From Ottelia alismoides (Eukaryota; Streptophyta; Magnoliopsida; Alismatales; Hydrocharitaceae), in NCBI GenBank assembly GCA_037367405.1, contig JAZKJV010010616.1, positions 1,451,501 through 1,515,500 of the forward strand: 64,000 bases of DNA, in the 5' to 3' direction. Positions 10,346 through 21,164 of the stretch are shown here, one piece after another. The position numbers and the translations under genes are program-made. The notes beneath the pieces are model-generated. The model had not been told where the DNA came from. It did not search any database and was given only the letters and a program-made list of their open reading frames with translations. How positions within the stretch are numbered: position 1 is the stretch's first letter; every line of letters starts with the position of its first letter.

Positions 10346-10400
10346 AGAAGGGAATACCCCGCTCCTCGAGGAAAGAGTAGCCAGATTGAGGTCATAGAGT
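10346..10400 (+). promoter_or_regulatory. Conserved block upstream of the PPT (E1 copy)
   Basis: The segment TAGAAGGGAATACCCC, then GCTCCTCGAGGAAAGAGTAG, then CCAGATTGAGG is nearly identical in E2 (17429-17474) and E3 (31405-31448), although the surrounding text is much more diverged. It includes the palindrome CCTCGAGG. No function is known to me; its persistence suggests a cis-acting RNA or DNA element. Confidence 0.6.
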
Positions 10401-10761
10401 TACCTTGTTGGGGAGGGTTGTCAAGTTGCCATTTCTGAGGTGGAGAGCTTAGACCTCACATTCACAGGACAAGAAAAGATTCATGGTCTTCAGGGTTTGT
10501 GATTGATGACTTGTTCTGATCTGGAGCATTGAGGAGTCTTGGTTATAGAATAGTGGAACTTAGAGGCTGTTGAGTTTTAGACTTAAGTCCAAATAAGGTT
10601 CCGACACATTAATAATCCAAAGATCTGATCGAGCTCCATACCTTAATTTAATGAAGGCAAGTTTAATAATCAGCCTTGATCCATGTACATTCTCTTTTTC
10701 TTTTTCTTTCTTTCTTTTTCACTTCTTTTTCAAATAAGTGTTTGCTAAGGGACTAGCAAAG

Positions 10762-10776
10762 TTAAGTATAGGGGGG
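10762..10776 (+). promoter_or_regulatory. E1 polypurine tract
   Basis: TTAAGTATAGGGGGG directly abuts the 3' LTR start TGATGA at 10777. This is the expected place for plus-strand priming. The same AAGTATAGGGGGG is repeated in the palindrome array 1.6-2 kb upstream. Confidence 0.85.
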
Positions 10777-11972
10777 TGATGAATACTCATTCATCACTCT
10801 TTATTCTTATATTTTAGCTACAAAAACCTTTGCAAATGCATGTAGATATGTGTAAATAGAAATAATTACCAAAAGCATGCATTGTGTAAAAACCTATAAT
10901 TAGCATGTTTTTCTGCAAAAATAAAAGAATAAAGATTAAAAAGAAAAAGAGGGAAATATTTAGAATAAATATTGAGCAACCTAACCCAAGGGAGGGCTCA
11001 GCATGGGCCTGACCGCATAAAAGCCAAAGTAGAGGGAGATAGGGGCTCATGTGTGTACATATTTATGTAAATAAATAAAAATATTTTCCTCACAAAAATA
11101 GCCTAAAATATGCTTGTAAATACTTGTACATATTTATAAATATAAAATCAAAATAAAAATTTAAAAATTAAAAAGAGAACAAAAACACCACTTGTATATT
11201 CACCTTGTATGTAGACCATCCACCTATTTATTTAACCTTATAAATAAATAAAATTAATTTCTAAAATTTTTGTAAACATTCTTTATTATATAGTGTAAAT
11301 AAATAAATTAAAAACAATTGAAACAAAAACAAAATAAAAACAACAAAATTAAAAATACAAAAATATATTGTAAATATACCATGTATATAAGTGTATATAT
11401 GTATTTATTTTACCTATGTATATAAATAATAAAAATAAAATAAAAATACCTTTTTATTCCTTATTTTATAATATAAATAAATAAAATATAAAATAGGAAT
11501 AAATTTGTATAAAAATAATAATTTAAAAATCAAAATAAAAAATCACTATAGTGTACATATACCTATGTATTATATATTATGTATATACCTTATTTTTATT
11601 TCGAAAAAATTATTAAAAATCACTAAAAAATAGAAAAAAATAAAATAAAAAGATTTCATGTTTTGAGTTTTTGCTAAATCGGCCCCTAGCTACCCTTAAT
11701 TTTCACTTCAAGATCCAGCCACGTGGCCTGTTTCTATTGGGTCCTGGGGATGTTGACCGCCCGGTCAACTATCCCCCCCAGGACCACCTTTTGCGGATTT
11801 AAGCGCCCGACCCGACTTCCCTAATTTCTAGCGCCTAAACCCGATTGAATCCCACCTAAACCCCGGGTCCGTTTCACCCTTGCCACATCCGACATCCTCG
11901 CCGGGGCATCCACCTCGGGATCCGCGCGCCTCCACGCCTTACCCGAGCCATCTTTCCCGGACCCTTCCAGCG

Positions 11973-11979
11973 TATATAG
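11973..11979 (+). promoter_or_regulatory. TATA box of the E1 LTR
   Basis: TATATAG lies at the boundary between the AT-rich U3 and the GC-rich leader. The same step is seen in E2 (TATAAA 18856), E4 (TATAAA 40553), E3 (TATAAAA 23119), E6 (TTTAAAA 50523), X (ATATAAG 14901) and Y2 (minus, 39406-39401). Transcription would start about 30 bases downstream. Confidence 0.65.
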
Positions 11980-12231
11980 CCGAGCTCCGCCACCTCATTT
12001 CCCGATCTTTGGCTCATTCGTTCCACTCCCAGTGACCTCCATCACATCGGCGAGAGTGACAGCTCGTCCCCCGTGGTGTCGCAGCGAGGAAGGAGGGCGA
12101 GACCATCGATCCGGTGAGCTTCACCGCCGTCGCTCCGCCATCAGCTGGAGCTTGAGCCTCGGAGGGAGACGCTCCTCGAGGCTACGACCAGGAGCTTCCC
12201 CAACTCCTCCACAGTCTCTTTGAACACCCAG

Positions 12232-12542
12232 GTAACCTTGTAGGTCCTTATCTTTCTTCTATTTCCATTTACGCCCAATTCGTATCGCCGCCGTCTCTCG
12301 CTGATTCCGACCATCCCCTCACTCCGTTCGATCATCGGAATCGTCCATCGCATCCGCCTCCCTGCGACGCACCTTCTTCACCCCTCCATCCAACCCAGCT
12401 CGCACAGGAGCTGGGAGTCGAGCTCCTCCGTCCACCCCCTTCGTCGGAGCTCGCCATTTCGACTCACGAGCCACCGTCACCTCGCCTAACCGGGTCGAGG
12501 CAGTTTGCCCTCGACCCGCGAGTCTTCTGGTTCACTTTGCAG
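12232..12542 (+). other. Predicted leader intron in the E1 LTR (311 bp)
   Basis: Donor CAG|GTAACC at 12232 and acceptor CACTTTGCAG|GTCAAAC ending 12542. The pair recurs at matching places in E6 (50782-51092, also 311 bp), E2 (19111-19425, 315 bp), Y2 (minus, 39163-38849, 315 bp), E4 (40809-41139, 331 bp) and X (15073-15320, 248 bp). The TATA-to-donor distance is 243-259 bp in five of these. Prediction from sequence only; no transcript evidence. Confidence 0.5.
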
Positions 12543-13019
12543 GTCAAACGAAGGCCATCTGAGGCCCTTCGTCATCCAGCCAGGAGGCTCAGCTCCGCCG
12601 ACCTAGCCCGAGCTCCTCGGAGCTCGGCTGGATCATCGGAGCCTACCGGCAGACGCGGGAGCACTCCACCTTTCTTCTCCGACCTTCAGAGTGCTTCCAG
12701 GAGGAGTCTAGCGCACGCCCGAGGCCGGCGAGTCTCGCCGGTGACCTGTTCATCCAACATCCTCCGTCGCCGTTCGATTCGTCCTCCGGCTCCAGATTTC
12801 ATCTGAACCGTCCATCAGGGGAGCAGCAGTCACCGCCCGATCATCAAGAGGATCGATTCCAGCCATCCGAGGCGCCAGGGTTAGCCGCCTGCGCCTTGCA
12901 CCGTCCGATCACCCACGTGGAGGAACCCTAGCCATCGGATTCGCCAAAGGACACGAGTGTTGGAGCCACCGCTGATCCAGACCGTCAGATCTACACGTGG
13001 CGACCATCCAGCCGGTCTG

Positions 13020-13500
13020 CATAATAAAGGGTAATTTACCCTTAGGCCCTCTTTCTTATTTTTTTTCGTTTTTAGTCTTGTAAATATTTAGCGTAGTTGT
13101 TTAAGTTTTGGTACATTTGCGTAGAGGACCTCGTACTTTATTTTCCTTGCATTTATGCCCCTGTGCGTTGTATGACACGTGCTTCGTCACGTGCTTTTCT
13201 GGTTTATTTGCAACTCATGCCCCTGTAGTTCTGGTTGTTATCAATGGAATGAATGTTTTAGTTTATTTGCATTTATACCCCTGTGTGTGATTTATTTCAA
13301 CATGTGCGTGATATTTTGGGTATTTTGCGAATAGGCCCCTGGACTTTTGGTACTGTTACCAATAAGTCCTCGGGACTTATTTTTATTACATTTGGGTCCC
13401 TGAGTGCCCCAGGCACACGCGTGGCACGTGTTTTGCTGGGTTAATTGCACCAGACCCCCCAGACTCTTGGGTATTTGCACTTTGGTCCCTGTGTATTGTG
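13020..13500 (+). repeat. Degenerate repeat zone: TTTGCA...CCCCTG with CACGTG boxes (E1 LTR)
   Basis: Loosely repeated units of about 45-60 bases, each with a form of atttgcatttatgcccctgtg, appear near 13020, 13140, 13205, 13268, 13322, 13385, 13445 and 13480. CACGTG palindromes are interspersed (13176, 13188, 13424). Equivalent zones exist in X (15770-16220), E2 (19860-20260), E3 (24240-24610), E4 (41560-41940), E5 (48100-48400), E6 (51570-52050) and, reversed, in Y1, Y2 and E7. Confidence 0.6.
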
Positions 13501-14281
13501 CCCTCTCTTTGTTTTTGAATAAAATAGCAAATCACCTCCAAATCCAACGAAAATTGGACACATGGCTCCTGCCATGGTGTAAAATTTTCGTAGATTTTTT
13601 AGGACATTTTTTATTTCATTTGATATTTTTAAAAATTCAAAAACACTTAATTTTGCTACTGTCTAACTGTAAAAATCACAACAAAAATATTAAATAGTGT
13701 CTAAAAATTACAAAAAAATTGTCTGTTGCGTGTTTTGTTGTGTTTGATTTTCTAGCCAATTTTGGCTATTTTTCATTATCTAAAACACCTAAAAATTGAA
13801 AAACACATAAAAACTTATAAAAATTCTAATAATTGAACCAAAAACCCAAAAACAATAAAATTGGTGCCTAAATTTTCCTCATTTTGTTTTCTTTACAACA
13901 AAATTACCTCCAAGCCATTTTGGGGCTCTTAGATATTTTATCTAGGCCTTTTTGGCTCGGCTGGACAGTACCATTTATTTCAGTCACTTGTTGATTTTTA
14001 GAAAATTAAATAAATATCAGAAAATTCTCAAAAATTCATCAAAAACACAAAAAATAAAAAACACATAAAAATATTTTTGTTTGATTTTTTGGTTGATTTT
14101 TAGTGTATTTACCAACTTGTTGAAGTGTGTATTTACTTGTTTTTCTTATTTTCTTTACACATTAAAAATCCAAAAAAATATAAAATAATTAAAAAATCAT
14201 TAAAAATATTTTCTTATTTTATTTTATTCCTTTTTACTACTTCGTAGGCCGAGAGGCCAACCCGTGCTCCTTGAGTTCAAC

Positions 14282-14299
14282 CCTGGTCGCTATACCAGG
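14282..14299 (+). promoter_or_regulatory. Hairpin near the E1 LTR end (possible polyadenylation/R-U5 module)
   Basis: CCTGG-TCGCTATA-CCAGG follows GTGCTCCTTGAGTTCAACC. The same module is in every LTR here, usually followed by an AATAAA-like string. The stem is rebuilt with other bases in E5, E3 and X. Confidence 0.6.
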
Positions 14300-14900
14300 T
14301 TAATCCAATAGCAGGACCGCTTTCGCATTTTTGATCGATTTTATCTCTATTAGTGGTTCATTTTTCTTGATTGAGTGCAATCTGAGTGACCGAGGTCGCA
14401 ACGACCATTTCTGTACCTTTACCTTAGTCGTTCAGATCGCTCATCAGTAGTATACCTATATAGGGCTAAAAAGTAAACTTATAAAAATACACCTCATAAA
14501 ATAAATTAAAAAATCATAATAAAATACTACATAAAATAATGAATATTTTTTTATTTTATAATCATTATTTAATTCAGCTTATTTCTATTTTTAAATGAAT
14601 TAACAAAATAATAAACCAGGGTTTTTCCTGGTTGGTCCACGTGGACCAACCAGGAGGCGTCAACAGTTGACCCCAATCAACTGGTCGCCCTACCCCCTGT
14701 AGCCCTTGTCAGGCTTGGTTTTTGAGCCATTTTCTTGGCTTTTTCCCAGCCAATTCTTTCACGTTTTTGTGTTGCATCCTTCTGCAACAATGGTCACCAA
14801 CCATCCCTCTATCTCGCCCATGCATAATCTTGGTTTTTGGACCCAAGATTTGCGAGATACTCGTTGATCTTTGGACCCCTGTCACCTCGGGTCAACCCAA

Positions 14901-14907
14901 ATATAAG
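14901..14907 (+). promoter_or_regulatory. TATA-like box of LTR X
   Basis: ATATAAG at the AT-rich to GC-rich step, 172 bp before the predicted donor at 15073. Confidence 0.45.
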
Positions 14908-15072
14908 CAACTCCCCTACTTTGAATTCAAATGGAGTCCCCTTGGTCTACCCCTCTCCGCCTCTCTGGTGCTCTGAAGCTTGCTGGAGGTGACAGCTCCG
15001 TCGCGAGCTCCTTAGCCAGGGCGTACGAGGTCGAGGGCGCCTCCACCACCTCCCGCAAGACCGGCGGTCGAG

Positions 15073-15320
15073 GTATACTCCTCCCTCTGGCTCCGGCCAT
15101 TGAGGGCCTTTCCCTGTTCATTTCTTGCATGCATTTCGTTCTTGTTAGTGTTAGGATAAAAAACCCTAAAAAAATTCCGAGTTCCATCATCTACATCACC
15201 CGATTCACCAACTTGGCCGGAGCGCTCCTCCGGCCGTTCATCGCCCCGTCGCTACACGCATCCCCACGTCCATCCAAGGGTCCAGGCAGTTTGCCCTGGA
15301 CCCCTTGACTTTTCTTGCAG
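15073..15320 (+). other. Predicted leader intron in LTR X (248 bp)
   Basis: Donor GAG|GTATAC and acceptor CTTTTCTTGCAG|GTCAAAG. The sequence before the acceptor (gtccaggcagtttgccctgg) matches the E1 and E6 acceptor regions closely. Confidence 0.4.
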
Positions 15321-17300
15321 GTCAAAGCGAACTTGATAGTGCCTGGAGGCAATTCTGGAGCTTCGCTGGAGCTAACGGAGCTCTGTAGCTCCGCCGCCCT
15401 TCAGCGAGCCCCTCGGCCATCGCCGAGGCTTTTTGCCGCCACCAGCAGCTAGAGGAGGACCTCAGGAGGCCACAGACCCTTCTTGACGCCTGAAGCTCGT
15501 CGGAGCGCGGAGATCTGGAGCGAGGAAGCTCGCCTCGCCGGCGCTCCTCCTTGTTCTTCATCCGCGCGCCTGCACCGTTGGATCAGGGAGCCCCTCCAGA
15601 TCAAGCAGCGCCCGTTGGATCAAGCTTCATCGTCACCGTCAGATCGTCCTCGAACGATCTAATCTCCGCCGTCCACGCGAAGCGCCATCAACCGTCCGAT
15701 CAATGCCACGTGTATAAGTGACGATCTGCAGCCGTTGGAACCGCGCGTCGAGGGTATTTTGCATCTCAAACCCCCGCGCATTTTGTATTTATATTTTAGT
15801 TCTAAAACTTTCGTCTGTAGTGTAATATTTTTGTAACATTTGCAAAAAGACCCTTAAGCTTTTAGTATTTACACATAGGTCCTCTGCCACGTCACCTCAC
15901 GTGACCTGTACACGTGAGGTGAGGGCATTTTGCACTGAGGCCCTCGGTTTTTGTTTTATTTTGTTTCAGTACCAAAACTTGGATATTAAGTGTTATATTT
16001 TTGGAAATATTGCAAGTTAGCCCCCGGGTTTTCGAAAATTACATCTTGGTCCTCTCTAGGCGCGTGCAAGTCACGCGCCCTGGTGGGTAAATTGCGCCGA
16101 CACCCCTGCGGCTTTTGCAATTGATGTTTGGTCCTGTAATTTAAATATTCAGTTCAATATTTTGTGAAAAATTGCATGTATGCCCCTGGATGTTTGAGAA
16201 ATTGCATATATACCCCTGTCAGGCCTGATTAATGTTTGGATGCTTGTTTTAATTATTTAAATTATCATTTCGCCTCCAAAAATTCTCAAAAATTAGGGTT
16301 AAGTTCCTGTATGCCTGTACTTTAACGCCCTATTTTTAGTTTTTGATTTTATTTTATTTTCATATTTATTAAAAATAAAAAACATGCTTATTCTTTACTG
16401 TCTAGCTTAGAAAATACCAAAAAATATTAAAATATCTCGAAAAATTCCAAAAAAATCCCTAGTGTGTCTTTTATCCTATTTTAGTGTCAGTCCAAAAATC
16501 ACTAAAAATCTCAAAAGAAAAACCTTAAAAATTCAAAAATACATAAAAACTTCAAAAAATATATAAAATCAAGGAAAATTTAGAAAAATATAAACTCAGT
16601 TCCTGTTTACTCTATATTTTATTAGCTTTATTTGAAAAATAGTGTGGAAAAATTTTGTTGTTGTTTGCTATTTTAAATCCCCATTTTACTCACAGACAGT
16701 GCCTTCTTCACTGTTTTCCTTTATTTCAGCCTTTAAAAATACCAAAAACACTTTGAAAAATACCCAAAAAATCACAAAAACAGTAGAAAATCTTAAAAAT
16801 ATCAAAAACATTTTATTTCTGAATTTTTGGTTATTTTTGCACATTTTTATAAATACTTTATCTTCTCTTTTATTACATTGTCCTTATTTTCCAATATTGA
16901 AAAAGAACAAAAAAATACAAAATATAAATTATAAAAATCTGAAAATTAAAAATCAAAATCAAAAATAATAAAAAAAAATATTTAAAATTAAAAACCCAAA
17001 AAAAAAACTTTGCTTGCTTGCTTAGTGTAGACACCACACATTCACACACACATTTATTTGCACCTACCCTGTTTGCTCCCTGTGTTCGAACTCTCTGCAT
17101 ACTTGACTGCTATACATCGTTTGTGCAGAGTTAAAAATAAATTTTAACTCCACATTTATTTCTGATTGCTTGATATATAGTGTGGGTTAATTGTTGATTT
17201 TAGTCCAGATTTATCGTGAGTCGTCACAGCGACGGTTGTCTCCGCCTTGTGTGAGATACCATTTTAGACTCCGTGAATTTTGGCTTTATCATACCTATCT

Positions 17301-17823
17301 TTTCATCTCGTGAAGCTTGCAGCGGGAGTCTTAGCTACACTGGTTAGGCTCCCAAGGATACTTGACTACACTGATCATGGTCCATTCTTTTCTTTCCCCC
17401 GTTGCTTGAGTCGGTCGAACTAGAAGTTAGAAGGGAATACCCTGCTCCTCGAGGAAAGAGTGGTTAGATTGAGGAATTAGAGTTACCTTGCTGAAAGAGG
17501 CTTTAGCCTTGCCATTTCTGAGATGTGGAGCTTGACATATCACTTACACAGTACAAGGAAAGTTTCATAGTCACTAGAGTTTGCGTATGTAGACTTGTTC
17601 TGACCTGGTTTGTTGAGCAGACCTGAACATAGAACTGTGGAACTTGGAGGCTGTTGAGTCTTAAACCTATTTCCCCATAAGGTTCCGACACACCTATAAT
17701 CTAAAGGTCTGACTGAGCTCCATACTCCAATTTAATGAAGACAAGTTTAATATTCAACCATGATTCATCTCCTTTTTCAAATAAGTGTTTGCGAAGGGAC
17801 TAGCAAAGGTATAGTATAGGGGG
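17301..17823 (+). mobile_element. E2 internal remnant: 3' untranslated end and PPT
   Basis: About 520 bp aligning with E1 10225-10776: the agcttgcagc...ctacactgg units, the conserved TAGAAGGGAATACCC...CTCGAGG block (17429-17474), gttccgacacacc, and a PPT-like GGTATAGTATAGGGGG directly before the LTR at 17824. All coding sequence of E2 is gone. Confidence 0.8.
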
Positions 17824-18855
17824 TGCTGAATCCCTGATCATCGCTCTTTATTCTTTTATTTTAGATAATTATCCCGGCAAAGCATCATGTAAATAGATGT
17901 AAATACAATAAGTTAGCATTGGGCGTGCATATGTTAATAATGCATAATTAGCATGTATTTGTGCAAAAATAAAAGAATAAAGAACAAAGAAAAAGGAAGG
18001 ATGTATTTAGAATAAATACATAATGACCCGAACCCCAAGAGAATGTCAAGCATTGGCGCGATCGCCAAATAAAATAAGTAGAGAGAGATAGGGCCCACTT
18101 TATATTGTACATATTATTTTATGTGAATAAATAATTATTTTTGGAAAAATAAAAATAAAATATTCTTTTGACCACCTTGTACATATTTTTGAAAATAAAA
18201 CAAAAAAATCAGAAAAATAAAATAAAAATAAAAATAAATTCTCTCTCCCTTGAACAAAATACATGTATATGTGATTCATTCCCTATTTATTATATACTTG
18301 TATAAAAATAATCAAAATAAAATAAAAATTATTTTACACTCTAGAAATTATGTTGTAAATAAAGAAAATATAAAATTTGGGTATTTATGTAAAAATCACA
18401 AAATAAAAATAATTGTACAAAATATATATGCATATTATGCATGTATATAATACATTATATTGTATATAGACTAATTTATTTTTCGTACAAATAATTAAAA
18501 ATCACAAAAAAATAGTTTGAAAAATAACAAACATTTTTATTTTGTACACTTTTTGATTTGAAATTATTTACAATTTTTTATTTAATTTATAAGTATTTTT
18601 TATATTCTATTTGTTTTGATTGGTCCACGTCAGATGTTGACCCGTGTCAACCCCCTCTTCCAGGGCTTGACCCGACCCGGCTGCTTCACCGGACCGATTT
18701 CTCCCATTTCTCCCGAGTGTATCACACGTGCCCTCACCCTGATTTCTTTCTCATGGACCCTCCTAAGATCCAAGACTCTCGCAGATCCCTAGGAAGGCAC
18801 GTATCTCCTTCGGTTCATGTGCCCTTGCCTGATTCTTTTGGCCTCTTGGGAATGC

Positions 18856-18861
18856 TATAAA
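18856..18861 (+). promoter_or_regulatory. TATA box of the E2 LTR
   Basis: GGGAATGCTATAAAGC, the same context as E4 (40547-40559) and, reversed, Y2 (39400-39415). Confidence 0.65.
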
Positions 18862-19110
18862 GCTTCTCATCCGCTCCCCCAAGATGGAAGCTCGCGCCTC
18901 GCTCCCATTTCTAACCTTAGCCACCTTCAGTTGAGTGACAACTGCTCGGAGCACCGCTTGGCGCTCGATTTGGTGTAGCAAAGCCGACACTCAATCTTCG
19001 TGTTCGGATCTCCGCCGCGAGTAACCTCCCCTGCCTCACACAGCTCGGTCAAGGCCATCACCCCGACGTTCATCCTCTCCTGGAGCTCAGGAGCACATCC
19101 CGACCTTCAG

Positions 19111-19425
19111 GTACCTCCTTTTCCTTTCACATTCTTCCATTCGATCAGACCTTCCTATTTCATGCTGCCATATGTTCGCTTGCTTTGACCAACCAGCCGG
19201 AGCCCCATTACCCACTTCCAACCGCTCCGATCGACCCGCATACTCACCCCCATCTCGCTCCGCAACCTGATCGCCCTGAGCCTCGACCATCAGATCGAGA
19301 TTAGGATCTAGATCTCCCCTACCATCTTCACTGGAGATCGATACCCGCCTCCCTCCGCTTCTTTGGGATTAAGTTCCAATAACCTGGACCGGAGCGTCGC
19401 CTCGAGTCCCAGTTGTCCTTTGCAG
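19111..19425 (+). other. Predicted leader intron in the E2 LTR (315 bp)
   Basis: Donor TTCAG|GTACCTCC and acceptor GTCCTTTGCAG|GTGAAAG; 255 bp from TATA to donor. Same length as the matching interval of minus-strand Y2. Confidence 0.48.
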
Positions 19426-21000
19426 GTGAAAGCACGCGCTGAAGACCCCTGATTCCATCCATCAGAGACTCACCAGAGTAGCTCCCGATCCTCTTCGTCA
19501 TCACGCCCATCCGACCGGTGTATGCTCCATAGGGTCCGCTCAGTTGACGCGGAACCCTTCCATGAACCATCTGGTGCTTCCTGATCGACCATCGGAGCTA
19601 AGGAGCATTTCCTTGGATCTGGTGAAGTTCATCCTGATACAGTTCTTCCAGACGTGTTCCACACCATTGGATCGGGCGTACCCCTCCAGATCGCATCTAC
19701 ACCGCCAATTGTTGCAGCCTTTCGGGTAGTTGGATGTCAGATCTGACGTCTATCTGTGCCCCACATCCCCGACCACTTCTGGAGCATCAGATCTGACATC
19801 TGCAGCAATCAGAGCCGCACGTCCGCGCCCACACCAGTGGCCTCCACAAGTCCTCACGCGCCTTTCATGCGCTGCAAGGGTATATTTCTCCTTTTACCCC
19901 GCATTTGTGATGTTTTATGTTTTGGACCATAAATTAAAGTTATAGTTGAACTTATTTGCATCTTAGTCCTTATAGTTTCTAGTATTTGCGTTTGAGTCCT
20001 CTCTGTCTAGAGACACGTGCTTGATCACGTGAATAGTAGTGTTTTTGCTTGTTTGGCCCTGGATTTCTGCCTTGTTAATGTTTCATTGAAAAGTTTTCCA
20101 AATTTGCATTTATGCCCCTGTGAACGTTGTGTTACACATGTGTTGGAATTGATAGGAGATTTTACAAAGAAATCCTTGGACTTTTTAGACATGTTATTGT
20201 TTAATCTAGAGACTTAAACTATTTGCATTTAGGTCCCTATGATCTGTGTGTCTTGTCTTTGATTGAATAAATATCAAATCTACTCCAAAAATTCCCAAAA
20301 AATTAATAGTAGCTCCTGCTCCTGTGTAATATTTTTGCTAATTTTTGTGAAGCAATTTGATTTTGTTTGCTATTTTCTAAAAATCAAAAACCCTAAAAAG
20401 TGCGTCTGTCCATTTTAGAAAATACAAAAATATAAAACCATCCCTAAAAATTCCCTAAAAATTTGTTTGTGTTTATTGTTGCGTGTTTTAACCCCAATAC
20501 CATTGTTGACCCATTATTCCATATAAAACCCATAAAAATTACAAAAGACTTAAAACCTTATAAAAATCATTAAAAATTCTACAAAAATCAAAAAGATGTG
20601 TTCTCAATTGCTGTAAGTAGATATTTTACCTATTTTATTATAAACATTGCTACCAGGACATTTGGGCATTTCTTATATTTTAGATTTGCCCTATAGTCCA
20701 TGTTGCACATTTTTCACTAGTTTTACCCTTGTTTGATTTTTGAAAAATTTTATAAAAATATGAAAAACCTAACAAAACGCTAAAAAACACCTACATATTT
20801 TAAAAATACAAAAATATTTTTACTTAGAATTTTTGAGCATTTTTAATCATAATAAAAATTGCTGCATTGATTATTTCATTTGCCTTGTTTCACTTTCCTT
20901 ATTAAAAAATATAAAAAATTACAAAACCACCAAAAATATGTCTTTTATTTCTTGATTTCCGACTACTTCATAGGCTTAGCGCGTGCTCCTTGTGTTTGAC

Positions 21001-21027
21001 CCTGGTGGCTATACCAGGTTAAATAAA
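21001..21027 (+). promoter_or_regulatory. E2 LTR terminal hairpin plus AAATAAA
   Basis: CCTGG-TGGCTATA-CCAGG and then TTAAATAAATAG. A candidate polyadenylation signal at the R/U5 border. Confidence 0.55.
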
Positions 21028-21164
21028 TAGCGAGATCGCTTCTTTCGATTTTTGTGCTTGATTGCTTCCTTTAGTGGTCTAAATTTTTCTCGTTGAGTCT
21101 GGCTCGGGTGATTGAGGTCGCACTGACCTCTGATATCACTTAGCCTCATCGCTCGGATCACTCA

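Larger units (their letters stand above)
1..14446 (+). mobile_element. E1: nearly complete Athila-type Ty3/gypsy LTR retrotransposon
   Basis: The window opens inside the 5' LTR of this element and includes everything else up to the end of the 3' LTR. In order it has a 5' LTR tail, a tRNA-Asp-type PBS, a 1.5-kb leader, a single gag-pol frame, a 2.1-kb 3' untranslated part, a polypurine tract and a 3.67-kb 3' LTR. Positions 1-347 and 14105-14446 are direct repeats, which proves the LTR pair. There is no envelope-like sense ORF between integrase and the 3' LTR, although many Athila elements carry one. Four in-frame stops and an 8-bp deletion make it non-functional. The 3' flank (14447 onward) is another LTR, so E1 is a nested insertion; the 5' flank lies outside the window, so its target duplication cannot be tested. 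Confidence 0.93.
10777..14446 (+). mobile_element. E1 3' LTR, complete (3670 bp)
   Basis: It starts TGATGAATACTCATTCATCA right after the polypurine tract and ends TCATCA at 14446. It has an AT-rich U3 (10777-11690), a GC-rich promoter and leader block (11700-12990), a degenerate repeat zone (13020-13500), AT-rich U5-like sequence and a terminal structured end. The same family supplies solo LTR E6 (49326-53012). Flank after the end: GTAGT. Confidence 0.94.
14447..17300 (+). mobile_element. X: LTR fragment that E1 inserted into
   Basis: Downstream part of an Athila-type LTR of another family. It has an AT-rich start, a TATA-like ATATAAG at 14901, a GC-rich leader with donor GAG|GTATAC (15073) and acceptor TTCTTGCAG|GTCAAAG (15320), a degenerate CCCCTG zone (15770-16220), AT-rich sequence and a terminal hairpin CTCTGCA (17093-17099)/TGCAGAG (17124-17130) followed by TTAAAAATAAA. 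The upstream part should lie beyond E1's 5' LTR, outside the window. The right end is not sharp: no TCATCA plus PBS follows; instead the text runs into E2's 3' untranslated region at about 17300, a deletion junction. Confidence 0.75.
17824..21164 (+). mobile_element. E2 3' LTR (about 3341 bp)
   Basis: Starts TGCTGAATCCCTGATCATCG after the PPT; the start differs from the usual TGATGA by one base. It ends near GGATCACTCA (21155-21164), aligned with GATCGCTCATCA of E1. It carries TATAAA at 18856, a predicted intron 19111-19425, the degenerate CCCCTG zone, and the terminal hairpin CCTGG/CCAGG (21001-21018) followed by TTAAATAAATAG. U3 contains a TTGGCG-CGAT-CGCCAA palindrome near 18054. It closely resembles E4's 5' LTR and the minus LTR Y2. 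Confidence 0.85.

Noticed and set aside
12537..12806. GC-rich ORFs in LTR leaders (also 14931-15308, 47642-48134, 51054-51404, 57854-58339)
   Set aside because: Ser/Arg/Pro-rich translations of GC-rich leader DNA on several frames at once, without domains or frame conservation between LTR families.
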